From Planctomycetes bacterium syqfu (GTDB taxonomy: Bacteria; Planctomycetota; Phycisphaerae; Phycisphaerales; Phycisphaeraceae): 64,000 nucleotides of DNA. This document shows, piece after piece, positions 16,817 through 25,771 of the stretch; the stretch's first letter is position 1, and every line of letters starts with the position of its first letter. The position numbers and the translations under genes are program-made. The stretch is from NCBI GenBank assembly GCA_020974905.1, contig CP087563.1:3844001-3908000 (forward strand), in the 5' to 3' direction. The notes under the pieces were generated by a model, which was not told the DNA's origin, ran no database searches, and worked only from the letters and a program-made list of their open reading frames with translations.

Positions 16817-18451
16817 TCAATCAATGCGCTGGTAGCGTTCGACGAGTTTGATGAACTGCTTGCGATAGCCATGAAAATCATCGCCGAGTGATGCCTTGGC
16901 CCACTGGCGGACTTTGCCAAGCGAGCAATTCCCTGCTTCTGCATCATCACGCAGGATCATGCCGAACCCTGCCACCGCTGCAGCAAACTGCGTATCCCTG
17001 GAAAGAAACTGTGAACCGTTGTCATACACCACGCGCGTGATGCGTTGGCTGCGGTCACCTTCGGGTTGCTTGTATCGCAGTTTCACAGTCAATAATTCAT
17101 CACTGCCTGCACGCGGCGTCACCACCGAAGACCGTTGGTATTTCAACGGGTCAACGGACGGTCGATCCACACCTTCCCCCACAGGCACCAACTCATACAA
17201 CGCAGTCACCGTATGCCCCGCCCCGACATCGCCTGCGTCTTTTGTGTCATCATTGAAATCCTCCTTGGCCATCACGCGATTTTCATAACCGATCAACCGA
17301 TATGCCTGAACCTGTTGAGGATTGAACTCGATCTGAATTTTCACATCCTTGGCAATGGTGGCCAACGTGCTCGTTGCCTGTTGCACAAGAACTTTTTTCG
17401 CTTCCATGATCGAATCAATGTAAGCGTGATTGCCGTTACCCATGTTGGAAATCTGCTCGAGCATGGCATCGTTGTAGTTGCCCTGCCCAAAACTCAAAAT
17501 GGAGAGATAGATATTGTCTTTCGCCTGCTCCTTGACCAGATCAACCAATTCACTGCGACTGGTCAGGCCAACGTTAAAATCACCGTCCGTACAGAGAATC
17601 ACACGATTCACACCACCGTCAATGAAGTATCGCCTTGCCAATCGATAGGCCGTTTGAATCCCCTGCCCACCATTGGTCGAACCGCCTGCATGGAGTTTTC
17701 GCAAGGCAGAATAAATCTTGCGAGGTTGATCACATGCCGTCGGTTTAAGAACAACCCCACTGGCGCCAGCATAGACCACGATCCCAACACGATTCTTGTG
17801 ACCCAACTCCTTAACCAACATTTTCAATGAATCAATTACCAATGGTAATTTGTCTGGTGAACCCATCGAACCTGAAACATCGATCAGAAAAATCAAATTG
17901 CTTCGAATACAGCTGCAATGCTCAGTCTCTCTAGCCTTGATCCCCAACCGCAGCAACCGATGATTGTCATCCCAAGGACATGGGCCGACCTCTGCATTGA
18001 TCGAAAACGGGTGATCTCCCTGAGGCTGGGGATAGTCATACGAAAAATAATTCACCATCTCCTCAATGCGTACCGCACCGGCTGGCGGAACCACACCATC
18101 GTTAATCATCCGACGGAGATTGGCATACGATGCCGTATCCACATCAACCGAGAAAGTCGATAACGGGTCACTGGATACCGAGCGAAAAGTATCATGAGAA
18201 ATGTAGTCGTATTTCTCGGTGCTCATCGATTGATCGATGATGTTCGAATCTGGCCGAAGGGTCATTTCCGCATTCGAAAAATATCCCTGCATCTGAACTT
18301 TCTGCGTTGGTGAACCACTGCTTTGCTCGTAGTGTCGAATAGACCGTTGAATTCTCGGATCAACCTGACAGGCTGAGAGTATGATTAGAAAAAAACCACA
18401 CAGACCAATCGTCAAGCAACAAACAAACCATTTAACGCGAATACTTTTCAT
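16817..18451 (-). CDS. YfbK-type von Willebrand factor A lipoprotein
   Basis: This 544-residue protein has a lipoprotein signal (hydrophobic stretch ending LIILSAC, lipid-attached Cys28). An N-terminal YfbK-type domain (SSDPLSTFSVDVDTASYAN and EEMVNYFSYDYPQP) is followed by a VWA domain with the MIDAS motif DVSGSMGS near residue 195 and later LCTDGDFNVG. The C-terminus matches the DUF3520 tail found with YfbK proteins. It is an outer-surface or periplasmic metal-dependent adhesion/scaffold protein of uncertain partner. ATG 18451 is chosen for the lipoprotein signal and the AAGGGG upstream; a frame extension to 18580 lacks both. It diverges from an ECF sigma factor 145 bases away. Confidence 0.85.
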   Translation of the reverse strand: MKSIRVKWFVCCLTIGLCGFFLIILSACQVDPRIQRSIRHYEQSSGSPTQKVQMQGYFSNAEMTLRPDSNIIDQSMSTEKYDYISHDTFRSVSSDPLSTFSVDVDTASYANLRRMINDGVVPPAGAVRIEEMVNYFSYDYPQPQGDHPFSINAEVGPCPWDDNHRLLRLGIKARETEHCSCIRSNLIFLIDVSGSMGSPDKLPLVIDSLKMLVKELGHKNRVGIVVYAGASGVVLKPTACDQPRKIYSALRKLHAGGSTNGGQGIQTAYRLARRYFIDGGVNRVILCTDGDFNVGLTSRSELVDLVKEQAKDNIYLSILSFGQGNYNDAMLEQISNMGNGNHAYIDSIMEAKKVLVQQATSTLATIAKDVKIQIEFNPQQVQAYRLIGYENRVMAKEDFNDDTKDAGDVGAGHTVTALYELVPVGEGVDRPSVDPLKYQRSSVVTPRAGSDELLTVKLRYKQPEGDRSQRITRVVYDNGSQFLSRDTQFAAAVAGFGMILRDDAEAGNCSLGKVRQWAKASLGDDFHGYRKQFIKLVERYQRID

Positions 18452-18596
18452 AGCAAACCCCTTGTTTGGAAATCTCGTACACACGCTGGTATCCAACCCC
18501 AATTCGTTTGCGCAGGTTGTGATGCGATTATTCTGACAATAAAATTTTTTGATTTGACGGCTGCGCATCGGCCAACACAATGGATACCAACTTCCG

Positions 18597-19166
18597 ATGG
18601 GCCGATTGACTTTGCGTGATTCAGACTTGCAATGCGTGCATCAATGCCTTGCTGGTGACAAAACAGCCAGCCAGCGGTTTTACGCCCAGCATGCGCCGCG
18701 CGTTCTGGCATACTTGCTGCGAAGCGGGTTCGAACGTGCCACCGCCGATGACCTGTTACAGGACATTTTTCTACGCATCTTCAGGTCTCTGTATACCTAC
18801 GATTCAGACAAAGGACCGCTGCTGCCATGGATCGCAACCATCGCCAGAAACGTCGCCCGAAAGCACTGGCAGAAACATCAGTTGCAAACCGATTTTGACA
18901 TCCATTTGGCCCAGGAGGTTTTAACCTGTGATATCCGCCCTGAACAACCGCTGGAACAACGTGAGCAATCCACAGCCTTGCAAGACTGTATCAGCCTGCT
19001 ACCTGAGGAGATGGGGCAACTCATTGAGCTTCGCTATGTCCGATGTATGACCACACGGCTGATTGCGGATGTCATGGAACTCGCGGAGTCCACCGTGCGA
19101 TCACGTTTGAATATGGCCAAAAAGCAACTTGAAGCATGTATGAATAACAAGGGATACTCGGCATAA
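18597..19166 (+). CDS. ECF-type RNA polymerase sigma factor
   Basis: This 189-residue sigma-70 family protein has region 2 (LLRSGFERATADDLLQDIFLR, preceded by a region 1.2-like start) and region 4 (LIADVMELAESTVRSRLN, a helix-turn-helix). Region 3 is missing, as in ECF sigmas. It directs polymerase to a small regulon. The next gene downstream encodes a membrane protein placed where an anti-sigma factor usually lies, and the divergent VWA lipoprotein is probably in the same regulon. The ATG opens a normal sigma N-terminus. Confidence 0.88.
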   Translation: MGRLTLRDSDLQCVHQCLAGDKTASQRFYAQHAPRVLAYLLRSGFERATADDLLQDIFLRIFRSLYTYDSDKGPLLPWIATIARNVARKHWQKHQLQTDFDIHLAQEVLTCDIRPEQPLEQREQSTALQDCISLLPEEMGQLIELRYVRCMTTRLIADVMELAESTVRSRLNMAKKQLEACMNNKGYSA

Positions 19167-19219
19167 CACATCATCCATACATCAGGCAATCAACCAATGG
19201 ATGGATAAAATAAAAGCAC

Positions 19220-20221
19220 ATGGACCAACAACCATCACAACACGACGATGCCATGGAACGGGCATTACGCCAATGGGGAGCGCAGCAAGCGATTGACGAC
19301 GCGTCGCTGTCACTTACCCCCATGCGCGATCCGTCACCTGTGCGTTCATCCCATCGCTGGTGGCCTCAGGTTCCCCTTGCAATGGCAGCATCGATTCTGC
19401 TTATGGTCCTTGGCGGGGTGTTTGTCATTTTGTTTGAACAATGGACCGCATCACCTGCGATGACATCCAATCGTGAAACAACACATAATGGTTTCGTTCA
19501 ATCACCGGATTCCATCATCGTAAGACGTGCCGAATCTCAGCAGCCTGTCACACGCGATCCCCAACTCTCCCTGCTGCTAGAACAAACACGTCAACGCAAT
19601 GAATCACTGCAGAAGCAACTCAACGATGTACTCAACAAACAGGAGCACAGTCAACAAAAACAGGAACAGTTAACCCAGCAAATCACCACACTCACTGAGC
19701 AACTCATCCTTTCGAATCGAACACAAACTACCATGACTCAACAAGTCGAAAAACTCCGCAAGCAACTGGTCGACCAACAGCAGTATGCCCAGGCGCTCAA
19801 ACAAACCACGTTGGGTCTAGAGCAACAACTCACCGATCAACAGACTAGCTACCAACAGCAGTTGTCGGACATGCAATCGCTGTATTTACAGGCCATCACG
19901 TTAGCCAAAGCCGACCTGCCAGCCAGACAACAAGCAGCCCGTGAACACCGAATGCTTGCACGGCTCAGTACCTTCCGCCAACAGACTTCTGATCCCAAGA
20001 CACATCATCTGCTTGATCAATTGGAAGTTGCGTTTACCCGTCTTGAATTGCTTGATGCCCAAAATAACCAGGCAATTGAGCATTTAAACCAAACACTCAA
20101 ACAGCAGGCCATCGACAATATTATCGAGCAAACACTCCAATCACAGACCGAGCAATCAGCGTTTCGAACATGGCTATTGGAAGCCCGGCTGATTCTGTCA
20201 GGAGTAGATTATGCCAGTTAA
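19220..20221 (+). CDS. Single-pass membrane protein with long coiled coil
   Basis: This 333-residue protein has a 50-residue cytoplasmic N-terminus, one transmembrane helix at about 51-72 (VPLAMAASILLMVLGGVFVI), and a glutamine-rich heptad-repeat coiled coil at about 110-225. The topology (short cytoplasmic part, TM, extracytoplasmic domain) and its place directly after the sigma gene suggest an anti-sigma or signal-transducing role. However, the N-terminus lacks the zinc anti-sigma HxxxCxxC motif. Its last 11 bases overlap the start of the lipoprotein gene, implying translational coupling. No family is recognised. Confidence 0.65.
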   Translation: MDQQPSQHDDAMERALRQWGAQQAIDDASLSLTPMRDPSPVRSSHRWWPQVPLAMAASILLMVLGGVFVILFEQWTASPAMTSNRETTHNGFVQSPDSIIVRRAESQQPVTRDPQLSLLLEQTRQRNESLQKQLNDVLNKQEHSQQKQEQLTQQITTLTEQLILSNRTQTTMTQQVEKLRKQLVDQQQYAQALKQTTLGLEQQLTDQQTSYQQQLSDMQSLYLQAITLAKADLPARQQAAREHRMLARLSTFRQQTSDPKTHHLLDQLEVAFTRLELLDAQNNQAIEHLNQTLKQQAIDNIIEQTLQSQTEQSAFRTWLLEARLILSGVDYAS

Positions 20222-20729
20222 AACACCATACCTGATCCTATGTGCGATCCTGCTATCAGGTTGCAGTTCGACTTATTACATGAAGAAACAACAAGCCGAC
20301 GATCTTGATTTGCCGCGCTACCGACCACCTGCTCAAACTGTCAATCAAAATGCACACACCAAAGCCAGCCAATCTGATCCATCAACACCGCAGGCATATT
20401 TTATGATTGAGCCCCAACAGCCAATCAAAATAAAACCTCAGCGTACACTTACCGAGTTGGTTGAAGCGTATGAACAAGCCTTGCTGGCAGTCTCCAAGCT
20501 GCACTATGACAAAGTGGTCAGTGACTTTAAGCATTTGGCTGAGCGTTTTGTCAATGTTGGTGACACATCACGTGCTGCAGAAGCCTTGTTCTGGCATGGG
20601 TACTGCCTGGAGAAACTGGGGCGCAAGGATGATGCGATCACGGTGTATGATCGCATCATGCAAAGCCATCCCAAATCCAAAGTCGGTCAACAGGCAAGTC
20701 TACGCAAGCATGGTTTACAGACCAAGTAA
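20211..20729 (+). CDS. Lipoprotein with TPR-like repeat
   Basis: This 172-residue protein has a lipobox (LLSGCSS, Cys18), a Pro-rich linker, and a C-terminal alpha-solenoid with TPR character (AAEALFWHGYCLEKLGRKDDA then AITVYDRIMQSHPKS). It resembles the short outer-membrane tetratricopeptide lipoproteins such as those in the YbgF group. It overlaps the coiled-coil membrane protein gene by 11 bases and so belongs to the sigma operon. It may work with that protein and the VWA lipoprotein at the envelope. Confidence 0.75.
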   Translation: MPVKTPYLILCAILLSGCSSTYYMKKQQADDLDLPRYRPPAQTVNQNAHTKASQSDPSTPQAYFMIEPQQPIKIKPQRTLTELVEAYEQALLAVSKLHYDKVVSDFKHLAERFVNVGDTSRAAEALFWHGYCLEKLGRKDDAITVYDRIMQSHPKSKVGQQASLRKHGLQTK

Positions 20730-20757
20730 ATCAACAACACGCGCTTGATTGCTTGTA

Positions 20758-23700
20758 TCACTGCTGTTTCAACGTTGCCTTGAGATAATGTGCAGCACTG
20801 CTCCATGCTTCGTTGGTGCCTGTGCCGTAGGTCATTTGTAAAGTCTTACCAATCTCTGGGCGGGCAAAGTCCACCTGGAACTCCAGGCCGAAGGTGCTTT
20901 CGGGCAGCGACTTGAAACCCAGCGTATGCCAGGGGATCATCGCTTCAAGCAGGTAGCCGGTGTCGGTTGGTGTGCGTGCGATTTGGATATTCGAATCGCT
21001 GGCAGCAGCAAACGGACTCCCGGGACGACTGTATGCCAGAAAAAGCTGCTTCGTCGGTTTCTTGCCTTCGTTGCTGACATCTGAAAAAACTTCCAGACAA
21101 TCGCCCATGTACCAATCGGATTTCTCCGTCGCGATAGGTAAGCCCCCTTTGTCGATGTGAGCAAGTAACGCCAAACCTTTCTGCGTTGCGATCATCCAAT
21201 AGGTCGCGCCTTCCTCATTGAGTTGACTGCCAAAGACGACATGCGAGCCAAAGAAATGCCAATCCGGGACATTGTCTTCATCCATCGCAAGGCCATACGA
21301 TTGAGCCCACAGTTTGTCATCAGGCATACCGTCTACATCAATTTGACCCTTTAAAACAAGCGGTAAATCAATCGCAACGGATTTGGGGGTCTGAACCTTG
21401 GGCATCATGCTCAGAAGTTTTTCTTTGGCAATCGAGCTATTGTCCGCAGGCTTGTCCAGCAGGAACTCTACGCGTTTGAAGTTGCCAACGGCTGCACTGT
21501 TCATGATTGGGCCGACCACGCCAAAGTCCATTCGCTTGACAGTGGACCAGTCAATGGACTCGGGGACATCGGTTTTGCCCTTGGCCGATTTTTTCTGGAG
21601 TTTGAAATCCGATGCCGTAAGCAGGACATCATGCCACTGGTCATTTTCAAAGATGTAGTTGATCTGTTTGGACTTGTATTTCAGACCACCTTCACAGGTC
21701 AGCGTCAGGAAAGCATCACGCGGCTGCGTGCCATCACCTTTGAAATGCAGGATGATGCCCTTGCAGTTCTCCGGCTTGGTTTGCGGTGCGGTAAGATCAG
21801 CAAAGCATCCGCCGAACCATTCCTGATTGACTTTCCCGAAGGTGATTTTTGAATACTTGCCGTTGCTGTCCGTCACTTTGCTTGCCTTGGCATTGACGTA
21901 GGCAAAGGGGAATTTGCTCTGCGAAAAGTCCGCGGAAGTAAAGCGGATATCCCCCTGCTGGACCTCAGTGTCATCGACCACTTTACTTTTCGCGGATCGA
22001 ACAAAAAGCTCCCGGGCATCCATGAGCGGTGCAGCCGGTGGTTGCGTTGAACGTGACGCAACTTCGGTTGGGAAGCCCGTAAATTTTTCATTCACCGGTG
22101 CATCGAAGCCTTGTGTTGCAACTTCAAACCAGATGGTCTGCCAACGCGGGGTGAGTTCAAGTTGGATGCTGTTCCCACTCCGATTAACGGGAACTTCGCC
22201 GATCCGGCAACCTTTGGAGTCCAGTGCGTAGACATGCAGTTTCGAAGCGATGTTGGATCGCAAAGTCAGCTGACCACGCAGCCCTTCGACAAAACACGGG
22301 GATTGACCGGCCTTGAGCACCACGGTCTTGCCTGCCTTGTTGGGGCCGACTTCCATGCCGGTGTTCTTCATGCGACCGGCAGCGGTGAGGATCATGCGTT
22401 GTGATTGATTAATGGGTTTGTTATCTGCGGAGGTGATGAGCACATTGCCATAGGGCACATCGATTTCACATTGCAGGTTGTCGGTCTTGTTGTTGTCCCG
22501 CCAACCCATGAGGCCGGAAAAGCCCTGTGTTTTAGGGGTATCGACAACCAGCGTGCCACGCCCCCAGTCGAACGTCAGTTCGCCGGTGTCCGAGGTGTAC
22601 CATGTGTTTTGGACATCATTATCCGCGATGGGAATGCCCCAGCGTTTGGCAGCATGCAGATACAAACGCAACAACCAACGTGCGTCCTTGGACTTCTTGT
22701 CAAAGCTGCCTGCATTGGGGAAGACCACGTTGCGATCGTTGATCCAGCCGAGTGTATATTTCTTATCTTCACTGACACCGATAGGTGAACTGCCTGCGGG
22801 GATACTCTTGATGTCGATCGCAGCTTCAAGTGTCGGGAAGTTGATCGTTGTATCCGACTGCCAGGGCTTGGTGAGTGTGAACGTGGTGGGCTGATCGAGC
22901 TTGACGATCTTGACTGCAGGATGAATCTTGCGAACCGGATACGCCAGGTCACGCGATTTACGATAGGGATCGTTGTAGGGGTTATCGCCGAGAATCACAG
23001 CATGTTTTGCATTGCTGTAATCACCAGAAGCACTGCGACCGGTGGTGAAGACGACATCGGCTTTGCCATCGTAGACGTCATCAAAAAAGTAGTTGGTCAC
23101 ATCATGGATCATGGGCATGAAAAGCGCCAAGCCACCGATACTCCCCGTGCCGTTGGCTTTACCCGGTGCATGGAGATTTTGCTCCATGCGGTCAACTGCT
23201 GAGCAGGCGATATGCACTTTGACTTTGGGGCGTGAGATATCCTGTCGGATGAACATGGGCGCGATGATGCGGTTGGTTGCCATCCACGGGAAGTCATGCA
23301 ATGAGCTGAAGGATCGGGAGATTTTCTTTTTGTAACCGATATAGCGGAAGGTGTAGTCGAAGTCGGGCATACGTTCACCGCGCCAACGGTGAGCCAGGGT
23401 GAAATGCAGGGATTGGCTGATGTTCTGGTAACTGGAGATGGTTGCCACCGCCATGTTCACATCCGCACGTTGGGTGAACGTCCCGCCGGTCCATTCACCG
23501 TTGATCGCTGCAACTCCTTCGGCTTTCACACGTGGAATATTGGAGAACCAGTTGTTGACGCGCAGGTCCACGCCTTCGAGTTCACCGCCGGTGACGCCGG
23601 GGCGTGCGTTGAAGACCGTGTTACCGTTGGCATAGAGGTGGGCAGCAAGCACGCGTCCATCTTGAATCTCAGCATACTGATTGGCGGGGCCGTAAAGTTC

Positions 23701-24879
23701 ATGCGACCCCAGGACCAACCCCTTGTAACCAAGTGAACGAATGTGTTGCGTTGCATCGCGGTAGAAGTCCGCTGCCGTTTCACTGAGATAGTTAAAGTAA
23801 TCATTGACGCGCGAGGCACCACGGGTCTTGGAGCGATGCGGCCGATCCCACTTGGTAAAGGCCATCAGGCGCGGGGCGAAGACGGTGTTCTTCGTCGGAT
23901 CTTCGTTTGCAAAGAGGCCTTGCGTCCCCTCAAGGTCCGTCCAGGCTTTATCGAGTTTTTCCCTTGTCCCATAGCGTTTAACCAGCCACTGGTTCCACTG
24001 TTGGTTATGCCATTTCGTCATCGAGTCGGTGAGTTTGAAACTCCAATCCCAGAACAGGCCGTTCTCGTTGATGATCTCAATGGTGACAACGCCCGGCTCA
24101 TCGCCCCAGCGATTGCCGGTGTATGGGTTAACGTGATTCAGAAACTCGGTGACGAATCGTTTCCATGCATTGACGATAGCCGGATGCGGGAAAAGCCCCT
24201 TCCAACCTTTGCCGTTGATCTTCTTAAGTTTCTCAAAGTCCGGCACGTCCAGACCATCTTCCTCAAGCAGGTCGCGATAGTCAATCAAGTCCAGATAGAC
24301 ATAAATGCCACGCTTGTACAACTCGGCTGCTAGCTTATCCAGACGATCCATCTCACTGGGTTCAAGCAGGTAATTGCTCTTGGGGTTAACCTGCAAAAAG
24401 CCAAGCCCCTTGGCATTCATGTCGTTGTGATGGAAGCGAACCAGGTTGTATCCCTTGGCAGCAATCGCATCGGCCAACACCTCAATTTCCTGCGGTTTTT
24501 CCGGGAAAGTCGCACCAAAGGCCAACGTCGTCCCCCAGAACCGAATCGGTGTCCCGTCGGCAAAGGCTATGGAACCGTCGGCGTTCGTCTTGATATGACC
24601 ATGCTTCCCCGCAGGCTTGTCAAAAAGCCACGGCCCGACATTGATCACTGAGTCCTCAGCAAAACGTGGGTAACGCGACATCGGCCAGGGAATCAAATCT
24701 GCCTCATCAGGCAGTGTCTCAGCAGGCACCTGCGAAAGCACCTGATCTGCGGCATCAACATCATGCATCGGCAGTATGACCAAACAACCCATCACCAAAA
24801 CTACCAAACCCAGTAAGCCTTGTTTGATAGATTTGAGTGTCATGGATTGCATCAGGAACGAACAACGAAAACTAAACAT
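20758..24879 (-). CDS. Giant secreted GH5-like hydrolase with CBM9-like C-terminus
   Basis: This protein of about 1370 residues has an N-terminal hydrophobic signal (GLLGLVVLVMGCLVILP) and a clan GH-A TIM barrel starting at IRFWGTTLAFGATFPEK. A likely acid/base Glu lies in VTIEIINENGLFWDW (near 270) and a nucleophile in AAINGEWTGGTF (near 460). Long beta-rich middle modules follow. The last about 200 residues resemble a CBM9/DOMON-type binding domain (IDVDGMPDDKLWAQS, later GDCLEVFSD). ATG 24879 is chosen because GGAG lies 6 bases upstream; the frame extends to 24975 without such support. Upstream are a prepilin-type gene and a divergent LacI regulator, repeating the layout at 12-16 kb. The substrate is unknown. 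Confidence 0.78.
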   Translation of the reverse strand: MFSFRCSFLMQSMTLKSIKQGLLGLVVLVMGCLVILPMHDVDAADQVLSQVPAETLPDEADLIPWPMSRYPRFAEDSVINVGPWLFDKPAGKHGHIKTNADGSIAFADGTPIRFWGTTLAFGATFPEKPQEIEVLADAIAAKGYNLVRFHHNDMNAKGLGFLQVNPKSNYLLEPSEMDRLDKLAAELYKRGIYVYLDLIDYRDLLEEDGLDVPDFEKLKKINGKGWKGLFPHPAIVNAWKRFVTEFLNHVNPYTGNRWGDEPGVVTIEIINENGLFWDWSFKLTDSMTKWHNQQWNQWLVKRYGTREKLDKAWTDLEGTQGLFANEDPTKNTVFAPRLMAFTKWDRPHRSKTRGASRVNDYFNYLSETAADFYRDATQHIRSLGYKGLVLGSHELYGPANQYAEIQDGRVLAAHLYANGNTVFNARPGVTGGELEGVDLRVNNWFSNIPRVKAEGVAAINGEWTGGTFTQRADVNMAVATISSYQNISQSLHFTLAHRWRGERMPDFDYTFRYIGYKKKISRSFSSLHDFPWMATNRIIAPMFIRQDISRPKVKVHIACSAVDRMEQNLHAPGKANGTGSIGGLALFMPMIHDVTNYFFDDVYDGKADVVFTTGRSASGDYSNAKHAVILGDNPYNDPYRKSRDLAYPVRKIHPAVKIVKLDQPTTFTLTKPWQSDTTINFPTLEAAIDIKSIPAGSSPIGVSEDKKYTLGWINDRNVVFPNAGSFDKKSKDARWLLRLYLHAAKRWGIPIADNDVQNTWYTSDTGELTFDWGRGTLVVDTPKTQGFSGLMGWRDNNKTDNLQCEIDVPYGNVLITSADNKPINQSQRMILTAAGRMKNTGMEVGPNKAGKTVVLKAGQSPCFVEGLRGQLTLRSNIASKLHVYALDSKGCRIGEVPVNRSGNSIQLELTPRWQTIWFEVATQGFDAPVNEKFTGFPTEVASRSTQPPAAPLMDARELFVRSAKSKVVDDTEVQQGDIRFTSADFSQSKFPFAYVNAKASKVTDSNGKYSKITFGKVNQEWFGGCFADLTAPQTKPENCKGIILHFKGDGTQPRDAFLTLTCEGGLKYKSKQINYIFENDQWHDVLLTASDFKLQKKSAKGKTDVPESIDWSTVKRMDFGVVGPIMNSAAVGNFKRVEFLLDKPADNSSIAKEKLLSMMPKVQTPKSVAIDLPLVLKGQIDVDGMPDDKLWAQSYGLAMDEDNVPDWHFFGSHVVFGSQLNEEGATYWMIATQKGLALLAHIDKGGLPIATEKSDWYMGDCLEVFSDVSNEGKKPTKQLFLAYSRPGSPFAAASDSNIQIARTPTDTGYLLEAMIPWHTLGFKSLPESTFGLEFQVDFARPEIGKTLQMTYGTGTNEAWSSAAHYLKATLKQQ

Positions 24880-24985
24880 AATAACTCCATACAACATATC
24901 GTTGATACGCAGGTAAGTCTCAATCAAATCGAACTGCATCGGATTGACTGATACTGATCGTGATTCAAAATACAAGGGTCAACGG

Positions 24986-25630
24986 TCAGAATCCCAAGCC
25001 CCAGCGTTTGGCAATATTCGGATCGCGTCGCAAAACAACATGGCCATCCAGATACAACCGACTTTGTGATTCCACTGAGCCATCGGGGTGTTTGTGCATG
25101 TTGATGTACGAGGAACTGGTCACGCCGACATCATTGGCGGTGTCCCAAATAATGGCTTTGGAAGAGGGCTGGATATCCACATCATGCAACGTCATGGGTT
25201 TATAGGTGCTGAGTTTGTAATAACTCCCACGTGTCATGATGTAAAAATAAGAACTGCGGCTGTTCCATTTCTTCATCCAGACACCCTTCCAGTTTGGCTT
25301 ACCCAGGGGGCACTGTGCGATTTCACCGTTGAAGTTGTAAGGCAGGAAGGTCTTCCACATGTAATCCAACCGCGTCTTGCCCGATGCGCCAGCCCGGGCG
25401 GCATCGACATTCGACGCACACCAAATCGGCAACGTGTCACCGTAGTCCACCGCATAACTCGTCACCACCAAGCCGATCTGACGCAGATTCGTCTGACATT
25501 TGGTCAACGTGGTCGTCCGTCGCGCTTTAGCCAATGCTGGCAGCAAGATCGAAATCAACAACGCAACAATACTGATGACCACCAACAACTCAATGAGCGT
25601 GAATCCGAGCGTGTGGCGAAATCTGACCAT
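24986..25630 (-). CDS. Prepilin-type secreted protein, second copy
   Basis: This 214-residue protein has a prepilin leader MVRFRHTLG then FTLIELLVVISIVALLISIL, close to the copy at 14.6 kb. The helix continues with CQTNLRQIGLVV, and the C-terminus has LYLDGHVVLRRDP with the DGH signature. ATG 25630 is chosen because GGAG lies 6 bases upstream. It precedes the giant hydrolase gene on the same strand with a 106-base gap and is divergent from a LacI regulator. It would be processed by a prepilin peptidase and inserted in or exported across the membrane. Confidence 0.85.
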   Translation of the reverse strand: MVRFRHTLGFTLIELLVVISIVALLISILLPALAKARRTTTLTKCQTNLRQIGLVVTSYAVDYGDTLPIWCASNVDAARAGASGKTRLDYMWKTFLPYNFNGEIAQCPLGKPNWKGVWMKKWNSRSSYFYIMTRGSYYKLSTYKPMTLHDVDIQPSSKAIIWDTANDVGVTSSSYINMHKHPDGSVESQSRLYLDGHVVLRRDPNIAKRWGLGF

Positions 25631-25691
25631 GTCATTCTCCAGAACAGGAGGTGTGAACAAAAGAATCATAACAAAAATAACACTTGCGACT

Positions 25692-25710
25692 GTTTACGCA
25701 AAGTGTAAAC
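25692..25710. promoter_or_regulatory. Candidate LacI-family operator
   Basis: GTTTAC (25692-25697) and GTAAAC (25705-25710) are perfect inverted half-sites with a seven-base spacer, located in the 141-base divergent region between the prepilin-type gene and the LacI regulator. This is where a shared operator would be expected. The sequence differs from the candidate operator of the other LacI set, suggesting separate specificity. Confidence 0.5.
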
Positions 25711-25771
25711 TTGATATATTATGAAGTCAATGTTCGCACCAATTTTTTTTTGAATTTATGATGGGACCGTT

